Source of the DNA: Gammaproteobacteria bacterium
Lineage (GTDB): Bacteria > Pseudomonadota > Gammaproteobacteria > Steroidobacterales > Foliamicaceae
Length of the DNA: 64,000 bases
Reading direction: 5' to 3'
Assembly (NCBI GenBank): GCA_009838035.1
Contig: VXSK01000004.1
Coordinates: 62,001-126,000 of the forward strand
Shown here: piece by piece, positions 16,526-25,000 of the stretch
Position numbering within the stretch: position 1 is the stretch's first letter
Layout of the letters: the number at the start of each line of letters is the position of its first letter
Notes under the pieces: model-generated
Seen by the model: only the letters and a program-made list of their open reading frames with translations
The model's database searches: none
What the model was told of the DNA's origin: nothing
Program-made: the position numbers and the translations under genes

Positions 16526-17092
16526 TTATTTCACGCGGCGTACGCGGATGCGTCCGTTGAGGCCCTCCAGACGCATCCGGTAGCTGTTCATGAAGCCTTC
16601 CTTGATCTCCACCTTGGGATTGGTGGCCCGGTAGTTGCGCCGGGTTCGGTCTGTCTGCTGCCACACCTGGCCGTTTTCCAGCGTAAAGCGCGTGCCCTCG
16701 CGCGGGTTCCGGATTTCTCCGACGACACGCGATTCGAGAAAGTTGTCGCCCTCGTCCCTGCCGGGAAGCATGCCGAACAAGCGGTCCGTCAGCGACTGCC
16801 CGGATTCCGCTTCGGGAATTGCCCGGCCGGAGGCTGCGGGACCGCTGCTCCCGTCAGGCGCATCGGCAACGACGGCCGCGGGGCCATCGTCGCTCACGCC
16901 GGCGCTCGCCCCGGACGGAGCGGTTGCGGCGGATGCGCTGACCGAGGCCAGCGCGTCATAACAAGCCAGACGCACCTGCGCGTCCTGGAGTTGCGCGCAA
17001 CGCAGCAATTCGTCGCGCACATCATCCGCGGAAGCCGTTCCCACCAGCAAGGCTCCCAACGCAATAAACGCGCCGCCGATCGTCTTCATCAC
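16526..17092 (-). CDS. Exported protein of unknown function with an N-terminal RLACYD motif
   Basis: A 188-residue protein with a signal peptide (cleavage near ASA-DD). After it comes a short helical motif CAQLQDAQVRLACYDALA with two Cys, seen at the mature N-terminus of various periplasmic proteins. A low-complexity Ala/Ser/Gly/Pro linker (about 50-90) follows, then a C-terminal beta-rich domain (RFTLENGQVWQQTD to IRVRRVK). Probably periplasmic. Start ATG 17092, with another Met one codon later. Confidence 0.7.
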   Translation of the reverse strand: MMKTIGGAFIALGALLVGTASADDVRDELLRCAQLQDAQVRLACYDALASVSASAATAPSGASAGVSDDGPAAVVADAPDGSSGPAASGRAIPEAESGQSLTDRLFGMLPGRDEGDNFLESRVVGEIRNPREGTRFTLENGQVWQQTDRTRRNYRATNPKVEIKEGFMNSYRMRLEGLNGRIRVRRVK

Positions 17093-17171
17093 CCGGGGCT
17101 CCTAGAATCTTCTCCCGCTGCGATTATGGCGCAAGCGCAGCATCGATACCCACCGAAAGGCCGATCCTTAC

Positions 17172-18899
17172 CTATTGCGCCGGCGCCTTCACCTGGACGG
17201 TCACGATATCCAGGTCGTGGTATTGCTGGTGGCGAACCGATGACGCCAGGTGACGCAGCAGTTGGAGGGAGGCCTCCTGCTCGAGCGAAGGCTCGTCGGC
17301 CGCGTTCCTCAGGAGAGCGAGGCGGTCCTGAATGTTCTGCCCGATCGGAGCGACCGCAAACTCAAGCACTGCGTCGCCGCTCTTGCGGTACGCCACGAGC
17401 CGCAGTCGCCGGCCTGGTCCCTCGTCCCCGGCGTCGGGTACGACAAGGCTTAGCAGTGCTTCCTCGCCGACCGCCTCAAGTCGGTCGGCCATCGCGCCGT
17501 CCCAACCGCTTTGGGTCGCGAAGGCACGGAGGAACTCCCGAATCTGCGGCAGGGACGAAAGATCCAGTTCCGCTTCCATCCGGTTGCGGCGAGAGTCGAG
17601 CATCTCCACGAACACGGTCATGAAGATGGCCGCAAGTCCGCCGGTCGTCATCGCATTGGCGAACAATCCACCGGCGAATTCGGACACAAGTTCGGGGAAT
17701 ATCATGCCGTTCTGGAATCCGATACCGATCCAGAACGCGATACAGACGATCAGCCCCTTGCGATAGTCCAGGCCGTCCTGCAGCATGACCTTGATTCCGA
17801 CCAGAAAGAGCATCGCCATCAGCACGCCGAGGTAGCCGCCTACGACCGGTCCGGGTATCGCCAGGACCACAGCAAGCGCCTTGGGCAGGAGCGCTACGAA
17901 CAGGAATACCACGCCAGTTGCGATGCCGATACCGCGGGCCGCGACGCCTGTGAGTTCGGTCAGCGACGCGCTTATGGAATAGGTTGTGTTCGGCACGGTT
18001 CCGGCGAGACCGGACAGCACGTTGCTGACGCCCTCGCCATTGATCGTGCCTTGCACGGCCCGGAAATCCACCGCGCGTTCCCGCCGCCACGAAACGCTCT
18101 GAATGGCGACGTAACTGCTGATGGTGCGCAGCGTCACGATCAACGACACCAGCAGGAACGCCGGAAGCATCGACCAGAAGTCCGGACCGAAGCCCAGGTC
18201 GAACCCCGGCCACTCGAGTTCCGGCAGACCGATCCAGGGAGCGCGAACAATGCGATCGATGTCGTAGAGGCCGAAAAACGCGCCGACCAGCGAACCCGCG
18301 GCGACCCCGATGACGGGCGCCCACAGTCGCATCGCGCCCGTGGCCTTGAGCGCGATGGCCACGATGATGACGACCGTGACGGCTGCGCTCGACGTGGCGC
18401 CCGCCGCCGTACTGCCGTCGGGCGCCGTCAACATTCCGAAAACGACCGGCATGGCCGTAACGGGCACGAGCATGAGCACGGCGCCCGAAACGGCCGGAGT
18501 GAGAATCCGCCTGAACATCGCGATTCGCGCGGACAGCAGGAACTGGAAAAGCGCCGTGACCGCTACCAGGGTCGCCAGCAGCGCCGGTCCGCCTCGCTGG
18601 ATCGCCTCCACGCATAGCCAGATGAAGGCTGAGGCGCTGCTCATGACAAGCACGTGGCCCGAACCTATGCGCCTGTAGCGGATCGCCTGCAGCGCCGTGG
18701 TCGCGCCGCAGACCGCGACCGAGGCATAGACCGCCCAGTTGAGGTAGGCGTCCGTCACGCCGGCCGCGCGCATCACCGCGGTCGGGATCAGTATCGGGAT
18801 GGCTACGATGAGCAGCGCAAGCTGCAGACCGAGACCCAGAGTGAGCGCCGGCGGTGGTCTCTCGTCGGGCTCGTAGCGTATCGCGACTCGCGGACTCAT
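17172..18899 (-). CDS. NCS2-type (xanthine/uracil) permease with a C-terminal ATPase-like domain
   Basis: A 575-residue protein. Residues about 20-435 form 12 or more membrane segments of the nucleobase/ascorbate transporter family, including GLAGTVPNTTYSISASLTELTGV in place of the usual QN-type motif. After the last helix a ~140-residue soluble tail begins at LDLSSLPQIREFLRAF. It contains DRLEAVGEEALLSLVV and a final EASLQLLRHLASSVRHQQYHDLDIVTVQV, a layout like the RsbW/anti-sigma-type HATPase fold. Such a fusion could couple transport to signalling. The substrate is unknown; a nucleobase or related urate-like compound is most likely by family. Confidence 0.75.
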   Translation of the reverse strand: MSPRVAIRYEPDERPPPALTLGLGLQLALLIVAIPILIPTAVMRAAGVTDAYLNWAVYASVAVCGATTALQAIRYRRIGSGHVLVMSSASAFIWLCVEAIQRGGPALLATLVAVTALFQFLLSARIAMFRRILTPAVSGAVLMLVPVTAMPVVFGMLTAPDGSTAAGATSSAAVTVVIIVAIALKATGAMRLWAPVIGVAAGSLVGAFFGLYDIDRIVRAPWIGLPELEWPGFDLGFGPDFWSMLPAFLLVSLIVTLRTISSYVAIQSVSWRRERAVDFRAVQGTINGEGVSNVLSGLAGTVPNTTYSISASLTELTGVAARGIGIATGVVFLFVALLPKALAVVLAIPGPVVGGYLGVLMAMLFLVGIKVMLQDGLDYRKGLIVCIAFWIGIGFQNGMIFPELVSEFAGGLFANAMTTGGLAAIFMTVFVEMLDSRRNRMEAELDLSSLPQIREFLRAFATQSGWDGAMADRLEAVGEEALLSLVVPDAGDEGPGRRLRLVAYRKSGDAVLEFAVAPIGQNIQDRLALLRNAADEPSLEQEASLQLLRHLASSVRHQQYHDLDIVTVQVKAPAQ

Positions 18900-18939
18900 C
18901 GTCTTGGACCGGCTCCCTGCCTTGTCGGGGAGGAAGCGG

Positions 18940-19650
18940 TCACTCCACCCGGTCCGACTTGTGGAAGTTGAAGTTCGCCATGGTCATGACGACCGTGTCG
19001 TCTTCAAGGCGCACGATCTTGTCTCGGAACCAGAAGGCGTCCCCGGTGATCACGGCCTCATAACTGAACGCCTGGCCCCCGAAGGCACAGGCATTGGTGC
19101 GCATTCGCATGTGATAGCGGTTGCCGCGCTGTTCGACGATGAGGTCGCAGATCCCGGGGAACGGCGCGAGATCGTCCCCTGTTATGCCGTCAAGCATGGA
19201 AAGGTCCCGGTACGCTCCGATGTATTTCTCGCGGTCCTTGAAGTTGGCGAGGTTTACCCGGATGACCTGCTCCTCCTCGTCGATGGACAGGGTGTAAACG
19301 CGCTGGCGATAAGTCTCGGCCGGTTGACCGTCGCGGTACTCCTCGACGTAGAGCACGTTTTCGCCGACTGCCGGCGCGTCCAGGCGCATGTAGTGGGAGG
19401 TCACGTTGAGATAACCGCCCATGCCGCTGCCATCGAGACGCCAGACCTCGCCGGTGAAATTCTCCTCGCCCATTCGCGCTTCGACTTGGGCGACCTGCCG
19501 GTCGTTGTTATAGGTTCCGGGCCACCACGCCATGATTTGTTCAAGGTCCTGTTCCAGCGGGCTCTGCGCCCTGGCCGGCATCGATCCCAGGCAGACCGAA
19601 ACCAGCGCGATGCTTGCGATTTCAATTGACCGTCGCACGTTCATTCGCAT
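18940..19650 (-). CDS. Exported CpcT/CpeT-like protein
   Basis: A 236-residue protein with a signal peptide ending near ARAQ and a CpeT-type domain: MAWWPGTYNNDRQV, VLYVEEYRDGQ, YRQRVYTLS and CDLIVEQRGNRYHMR. In cyanobacteria CpcT/CpeT attach or chaperone bilins on phycobiliproteins; exported versions in proteobacteria have no known role and may bind a hydrophobic ligand. It follows the nitrilase-like gene by 23 bases on the same strand, so the two are probably co-transcribed. Confidence 0.75.
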   Translation of the reverse strand: MRMNVRRSIEIASIALVSVCLGSMPARAQSPLEQDLEQIMAWWPGTYNNDRQVAQVEARMGEENFTGEVWRLDGSGMGGYLNVTSHYMRLDAPAVGENVLYVEEYRDGQPAETYRQRVYTLSIDEEEQVIRVNLANFKDREKYIGAYRDLSMLDGITGDDLAPFPGICDLIVEQRGNRYHMRMRTNACAFGGQAFSYEAVITGDAFWFRDKIVRLEDDTVVMTMANFNFHKSDRVE

Positions 19651-19673
19651 TCTCCCAAAGACAGACTGAAAAG

Positions 19674-20912
19674 TTACCCGATTCCGGGCGGCACCAGGAT
19701 TCCTTCCCCGACCAGACGGCTTACCGTTTCACGTTGTGCCGTTTGGTGCTCATCCATGGAGGCCAACGGTGTATCGAGGTGGGTGTTGACGGGGGCGAAT
19801 TCCGTCGCACCGTACATGTCGCGGTGCAAAGGCATCTGCAGATGGGTCAGCAGGTTCGAGCCGCCCAGGGACGTTCGCTCGCGACGCAGCGCATCGATGT
19901 CGATGGTGGCCACCGCATACTCCACGCCGCCGGATTGCGTGCCGGCCAGCTTGTTGCCCTTGAAATCGATGATTTGCGACGGCTGGCGCCGGCGGAAGGG
20001 CGGCCGGGCGTCGGCGCCCACCGGGCCGAGGTCGGACAACAGCACGTACGCCATGTTCTCGTAGGCGCGCACCCGCCGCGTCATCGTGGTGTTCACGGGC
20101 ACCTCGAAATTGTGATCCGTGGGATAGGTGGCCGACGCCGTGGGGCTCAGGATCACTTCCGCCCCCTTCAGGACCATGCCCCGCGTTATTTCCGGGTAGT
20201 TCATGTCACCGGCCACCACGCAGGCGAGCCGGCCGATGGGCGTATCGGCAACCGGAAACAGACTGTCTGCGCCGAAATGGTCCAGCCAGGCGGACAGGAG
20301 GTCCCCGGGACGGGTCTTGCCGGTGAGGCCCGTGAGTTTTCTGTAGTTGAGGATGACGTCGCCGCTGGGTCCCACAATCATGCCCGCCAGAAAGTAGCGG
20401 CCCGGAAACCGGTCGATGCCTTCCATGGGATTGAAGGCGACGTACGCGTCGGCATCCTGGGCGGCCTTGCCGATTTGCTCGATCTCCGGCCCGTCGGCGC
20501 GGATGGTTCCCGGCCACCACTGGGCCGGCGTCATCGGTGCGCTGGGGACCTGCAGTCCGAACTCCGGAAACGACATCAGGCGCGCCCCATGTTCGTCCGC
20601 TCCCCGCCTGATCAGATCGCACATGGCGTCGACGTTCTGCTTCAGGGCATCGGGCAGGAAATTTCCCGACGAATCGAAAGTGCGAACAACGCCGGACTGC
20701 ACACAGGCCGCCGGGTATGGCTGAACCCTGGCGCCCCGCGGTTCAATGCCCGGCGTGACCGGCGGGTAGAACGGGGACGTGTCTTGCGCCCCGGCCGTGG
20801 TTCCGAACGAGTCCAGAAAAGTACCCGCGGCGGCCAATCCGACTCCGGCCACAAGCGCGGACCGTCGCGTTACGTTTGTCGAACCGGATTTTGGCTTTGG
20901 GTCATCAGTCAT
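19674..20912 (-). CDS. Tat-exported carbon-nitrogen hydrolase (nitrilase) homologue with altered nucleophile
   Basis: A 412-residue protein with a twin-arginine signal (NVTRRSALVAGVGLAAAG). The nitrilase fold follows, with catalytic Glu in MSFPEFGLQ and Lys in LNYRKLTG. In aliphatic amidases the third residue is the Cys of CDDGNYPE; here the block reads AGDMNYPEITR, placing Ala at that position. The nearest Cys lies three residues upstream (LACVVAGD). It therefore either uses a displaced Cys or has lost hydrolase activity. Expected in the periplasm; possible partners are the CpeT-like protein and the NCS2 permease downstream. Confidence 0.82.
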   Translation of the reverse strand: MTDDPKPKSGSTNVTRRSALVAGVGLAAAGTFLDSFGTTAGAQDTSPFYPPVTPGIEPRGARVQPYPAACVQSGVVRTFDSSGNFLPDALKQNVDAMCDLIRRGADEHGARLMSFPEFGLQVPSAPMTPAQWWPGTIRADGPEIEQIGKAAQDADAYVAFNPMEGIDRFPGRYFLAGMIVGPSGDVILNYRKLTGLTGKTRPGDLLSAWLDHFGADSLFPVADTPIGRLACVVAGDMNYPEITRGMVLKGAEVILSPTASATYPTDHNFEVPVNTTMTRRVRAYENMAYVLLSDLGPVGADARPPFRRRQPSQIIDFKGNKLAGTQSGGVEYAVATIDIDALRRERTSLGGSNLLTHLQMPLHRDMYGATEFAPVNTHLDTPLASMDEHQTAQRETVSRLVGEGILVPPGIG

Positions 20913-20952
20913 ATACGTCCCCGTATGCGCCTTGACGGCGTCGAAATGAAAC

Positions 20953-21795
20953 TCAGCGGAACACGACCGTGCGGCGACCGTTGATCAGCACGCGCATCTG
21001 CGCGTGGTACTGCACCGCGCGGGCCAGCACCACGCGTTCGATGTCCTTGCCGACGGCGGCCAGATCGTCGGGTGTCATGCGATGACCGACCGGTTGCACG
21101 TCCTGCGCAATGATCGGGCCATCGTCGAGCTGCGCGGTGACGTAGTGCGCCGTGGCGCCGATCAGCTTGACGCCGCGCCGGTAGGCCTGGTGATAGGGCT
21201 TGGCGCCCTTGAAACCCGGCAGGAAGGAATGATGAATATTGATCATCCGTCCAGGCAGCCGCTCGCACAGGGTCGGCGAAATAATCTGCATGTAGCGCGC
21301 CAGCACGACGAAGTCGACGTCGTGCTTCTCGATTTCCCGCACAACCCGCTGTTCCTGGTCGGCCTTGTTGGCCGGCGTCACCGGCAGATGGAGGTATTCG
21401 ATGTTGGCGGCCTTCGCGAGCCATTCCGCGTCGGGGTGGTTGGAGACGATGAGCGGAATGTCGATCGCCAGTTGGCCGAGTCGGACCCGATTGAGCAGGT
21501 CAAGCAGGCAATGCAGATGTTTGGAGACCATGATCAGCACGCGCGGACGGGACTCGGCCAGCACCAGCTCCCAGCGCATCTGAAGCTCCCGCGCCCTGGG
21601 CTCGAACGACTCGCGCAGCTCATCGAGCGCAACATCGCCGGAGAAGTGAACGCGCATGAAGAAGCGCTCGCGGAAGGGGTCCTTGTAGGTGTCGCTGTCC
21701 AGCACGTTGCAGCCGTTTTCGAGCAGCCAGCGCGTGACGGCGTAGATCAGCCCGGTCCGGTCCGGGCAGGACAGCACAAGCAGGTATTCGGTCAA
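20953..21795 (-). CDS. purU: Formyltetrahydrofolate deformylase
   Basis: A 280-residue protein with an N-terminal ACT domain (LLVLSCPDRTGLIYAVTRWL, residues about 1-80) and a C-terminal formyltransferase-fold domain with NIHHSFLPGFKGAKPYHQAY and GATAHYVTAQLDDGPIIAQ. It hydrolyses 10-formyl-THF to THF and formate and supplies formate for PurT or balances C1 pools. Length matches the family. The start is a TTG at 21795. It diverges from lysS, whose ATG is 80 bases away. Confidence 0.93.
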   Translation of the reverse strand: MTEYLLVLSCPDRTGLIYAVTRWLLENGCNVLDSDTYKDPFRERFFMRVHFSGDVALDELRESFEPRARELQMRWELVLAESRPRVLIMVSKHLHCLLDLLNRVRLGQLAIDIPLIVSNHPDAEWLAKAANIEYLHLPVTPANKADQEQRVVREIEKHDVDFVVLARYMQIISPTLCERLPGRMINIHHSFLPGFKGAKPYHQAYRRGVKLIGATAHYVTAQLDDGPIIAQDVQPVGHRMTPDDLAAVGKDIERVVLARAVQYHAQMRVLINGRRTVVFR

Positions 21796-21875
21796 GCGTG
21801 TTCCCGCGCCAGTTCAGCCGTGCGTATTATGCGCTCATCCTCGCGCATTCCGCATCACGCCGTACAATCCGAATC

Positions 21876-23390
21876 ATGCCCGCGCCGCCCAACGACCGGT
21901 CGTCCGAAACGGTCCCGGAACACCGCCTGATCGCCGAGCGCCGGCGCAAGCTCAAGGCGCTTCGGGAGCAGGGCTGGTCCTTCCCCAACCACTACCGGCC
22001 CGACGCGGGGGCCGCGGAATTGCAGCGGGAATTTGCCGAAACGGACGCGGCGGCGCTGACGGAACTCGGGCGCGAGGTCAGCGTGGCGGGGCGCCTGGTG
22101 TCGCAACGCCGGATGGGGCGCCTGAGTTTCGCCTCGATCCAGGACGGCAGCGGGCGGATCCAGCTGATGCTTTCGCGCGACACGATGGGCGAGGAGGCAT
22201 ACGCGCAAACCGGGGGCATGGACCTGGGCGATATTGTCTGGGCCCGGGGCGTCGTGACGCGCACGCGAACCGGCGAGTTGAGCGTTGAAGTCAGCAAGAC
22301 CGCGCTGCTCACCAAGGCCCTGCGCCCTTTGCCGGAGAAATTCCACGGGCTGACCGACCGCGAACAGCGCTATCGGCGACGTTACCTGGACCTGATCGTG
22401 AACCGCGATTCGCGCGAGGTATTCGAGCGCCGCGCTCGCGTGATCGCCGCGCTGAGGCAGTTTCTGGCCGGCCGAGGGTTCATGGAGGTGGAAACGCCCG
22501 TCATGCAGTCCATTGCCGGCGGCGCGGCCGCGCGACCCTTCGCCACGCGACACCACGCGCTGGACCGGGACTTGTACCTGCGCGTGGCCCTGGAGTTGCA
22601 TCTCAAGCGCCTAGTGGTGGGCGGAATGGAGCGCGTTTTCGAAATGAACCGCTGTTTCCGCAACGAAGGCCTTTCGACCCAGCACAACCCCGAATTCACG
22701 ATGCTGGAGGTTTACCAGGCGTACGCCGACTACAACGACTTCATGCGGATGACGCAGGAGATGATCCGTGCGGCGACCGAAGAGGTGCTTGGCGGGACCC
22801 GCGTGACCTACCAGGGGGAGGACTATGAACTGGGCGGCGACTGGCCGCGATTGAGCATGGAGCAGGCGGTCCTGGAACACAATCCGGGATTGGATGCGGC
22901 GCGGCTGCGCGACGCGGATTACCTGCTCGAATGCCGCGGGCGCCTGGGCCTGGAGAACGATCCGCCGGCAAACGCCGGCTGGGGCAAGCTTCTGGCCGAA
23001 CTGTTCGACCGCACGGTGGAGGACCGGCTTGCCGGGCCGGTGTTCATTACCGGCCATCCGGCCGAGATTTCGCCGCTGTCGCGCGCCAACGACGACGATC
23101 CGGAGATCACCGACCGCTACGAGCTGTACATCGCCGGGCGGGAACTGGTGAACGGATTCTCGGAGTTGAACGACGCCGAAGACCAGGCCCGCCGCTTTCG
23201 TGAGCAGGTGCGTCTGCGCGAGAGCGGCGACGACGAGGCCATGCTGTATGACGGGGATTTCGTCACCGCCCTCGAATACGGCCTGCCGCCCACCGCGGGC
23301 CTGGGCCTGGGCGTCGACCGCCTGGTCATGTTCCTGACCGACCAGCCGGCGATTCGCGACGTGCTGCTGTTCCCGCAACTGCGCAGCTGA
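21876..23390 (+). CDS. lysS: Lysyl-tRNA synthetase, class II
   Basis: A 504-residue class II synthetase, the usual length. The N-terminal OB-fold anticodon-binding domain has VAGRLVSQRRMGRLSFASIQD. The catalytic domain carries motif 2 (VFEMNRCFRNEG) and motif 3 (GLGLGVDRLVM), plus the lysine-site segment ELVNGFSELND. It charges tRNA-Lys. I chose ATG 21876 because it gives the normal N-terminus; an earlier in-frame start overlaps the purU side. It usually follows prfB, but here prfB ends at 189. Confidence 0.96.
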   Translation: MPAPPNDRSSETVPEHRLIAERRRKLKALREQGWSFPNHYRPDAGAAELQREFAETDAAALTELGREVSVAGRLVSQRRMGRLSFASIQDGSGRIQLMLSRDTMGEEAYAQTGGMDLGDIVWARGVVTRTRTGELSVEVSKTALLTKALRPLPEKFHGLTDREQRYRRRYLDLIVNRDSREVFERRARVIAALRQFLAGRGFMEVETPVMQSIAGGAAARPFATRHHALDRDLYLRVALELHLKRLVVGGMERVFEMNRCFRNEGLSTQHNPEFTMLEVYQAYADYNDFMRMTQEMIRAATEEVLGGTRVTYQGEDYELGGDWPRLSMEQAVLEHNPGLDAARLRDADYLLECRGRLGLENDPPANAGWGKLLAELFDRTVEDRLAGPVFITGHPAEISPLSRANDDDPEITDRYELYIAGRELVNGFSELNDAEDQARRFREQVRLRESGDDEAMLYDGDFVTALEYGLPPTAGLGLGVDRLVMFLTDQPAIRDVLLFPQLRS

Positions 23391-23405
23391 CCCGAACAAG
23401 AGCCG

Positions 23406-24977
23406 ATGAGCGATCCTGAATCCAGGGCGGGTACGTCCGCGGTACAGGTCGACCGCGTGCTGTTCTGGGCGATGGTCGCGGTCATTCTGGCGTGGGGGAT
23501 CTTCCTGCTGGGATTCCCGGATTCCGCCGGCGACGCAACCGATAGAACCTACAACTGGATTGCCCGCGAAGTGGGCGTCTTTTACCAATGGATCGTGATG
23601 ACGGCGATCGTAGTGCTGGCCGTGATCGCTCTTGGCCGCTACGGAAGCTATCGCCTGGGCGGAAAGGATGCTTCACGGGATTATTCGACGTTTTCCTGGG
23701 TCTCCATGCTGTTCTGCACCGGGATCGGCGGCGGCCTGTTGTATTGGGCTCCCATCGAGTGGGCGTTCTACGTGGATACGCCGCCATTCGGCCTGGAGCC
23801 CGGCTCGGCGGAGGCCCTGGAATGGGCGCCGGCGTACGGATTCTTTCATTGGGGCGTCTCGGCCTGGGCGCTGTACGCCTTTGCAACCGTGGCCATTGCC
23901 TACCCCTACTACCAGAGAAAGGTCGCCTATCTCAGGCTTTCGACATCGCTGGTTGGATTGTTCGGCCGGAATGTCGCCGGCCGGCCGCTCGGCAGGGTGG
24001 TGGACTTTGTCTTCATTGTCGCGATGGTGGGCGGAACGGCCACCTCGCTCAGTCTCGCGACTCCGATGGTGGGAGCCTGCATCAGTGCGCTGTTCGGGGT
24101 CGGCGAGACTTTTGCCATCGACATCGGCGTAATCGCAATTTCGGTGGCTCTTTTCGCCACCAGCGTGTATCTGGGCATCGACAAGGGCATCAAGCGTTTC
24201 AGCGAGATCAACGCCATAGCCGCGATCATCTTTGCGCTCTATGTTCTCTTGACCGGCCCTACCGCGTTTGCGCTCAAACTGGGGACCAGCAGCTTTGGGC
24301 TGATGATCCAGGAATTCGTTCGCATGAACACCTGGACGGACCCCATCCTCTCCTCGAACTTCATCGAGGACTGGACGATTTTCTACTGGGCCTGGTGGCT
24401 GGCGTATGCGCCCTTTGTGGGTTTGTTCGTTACCCGGATCTCACGCGGGCGCACATTACGGGAAGTGATCGGCGGGATGCTGCTCTACGGGACGCTGGGC
24501 TGTGCGCTGTTCTACGTGTGCATCGGCAACACCGCGCAATGGATGGATACCACCGGAGCGCTGGCCATCCGGGAAACGCTGGCCATCGATGGGCCGGAGA
24601 CGGCCATCGCCGGGTTCCTCGCTGCGCTGAAGCCGTTTCCGCTGCCGATGCTGGCGTATGTGGCGCTTACGTTCATATTCATCGCCACGACCTACGATTC
24701 CGCTTCGTACGCGATCGCAGCATCAGCCACCCGAGGATTGACGGCGGGGCGGAATCCGCACCGCTGGCATCGCGTTTTCTGGGCGCTTGCGATCGTTGTC
24801 TTGCCGGTCGGTTTGATCTTCGTGGGCGGATTGCCGGCGGCGAAGTCCGCATCGCTGGTAGTATCTCTGCCTTTGCTGGTCATCGGCGTTGCAATGGCGG
24901 TCTCGCTTTTTCGGCTCTTGCGCGAAGACCGGGCGGATCTGGACGTAAACGACGCGGCAGCGCCGAAAGGCTCCTGA
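23406..24977 (+). CDS. BCCT-family betaine/carnitine/choline-type transporter
   Basis: A 523-residue, 12-helix transporter. It shows the BCCT signature DWTIFYWAWWLAYAPFVGLF followed by TRISRGRT, the glycine-rich FCTGIGGGLLYWAP stretch of helix 3, and the aromatic cage helix. It would import quaternary ammonium or sulfonium compounds (glycine betaine, choline, carnitine, DMSP) with Na+ or H+. There are no long cytosolic N- or C-extensions for osmosensing. It starts 15 bases after lysS. Confidence 0.92.
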   Translation: MSDPESRAGTSAVQVDRVLFWAMVAVILAWGIFLLGFPDSAGDATDRTYNWIAREVGVFYQWIVMTAIVVLAVIALGRYGSYRLGGKDASRDYSTFSWVSMLFCTGIGGGLLYWAPIEWAFYVDTPPFGLEPGSAEALEWAPAYGFFHWGVSAWALYAFATVAIAYPYYQRKVAYLRLSTSLVGLFGRNVAGRPLGRVVDFVFIVAMVGGTATSLSLATPMVGACISALFGVGETFAIDIGVIAISVALFATSVYLGIDKGIKRFSEINAIAAIIFALYVLLTGPTAFALKLGTSSFGLMIQEFVRMNTWTDPILSSNFIEDWTIFYWAWWLAYAPFVGLFVTRISRGRTLREVIGGMLLYGTLGCALFYVCIGNTAQWMDTTGALAIRETLAIDGPETAIAGFLAALKPFPLPMLAYVALTFIFIATTYDSASYAIAASATRGLTAGRNPHRWHRVFWALAIVVLPVGLIFVGGLPAAKSASLVVSLPLLVIGVAMAVSLFRLLREDRADLDVNDAAAPKGS

Positions 24978-25000
24978 GGGAAGGGGCGAGGGAGAAAAGC

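Noticed and set aside
190-21875. Genomic island with integrase and attachment sites
   Set aside because: No integrase, transposase, tRNA end or flanking direct repeat was seen; only the gene content and broken prfB-lysS adjacency suggest insertion.
23588-25000. Extension of the MFS protein upstream to 23588 (934 codons)
   Set aside because: It runs through the BCCT gene in another frame; ATG 25001 has a ribosome binding site and starts the first membrane segment region.
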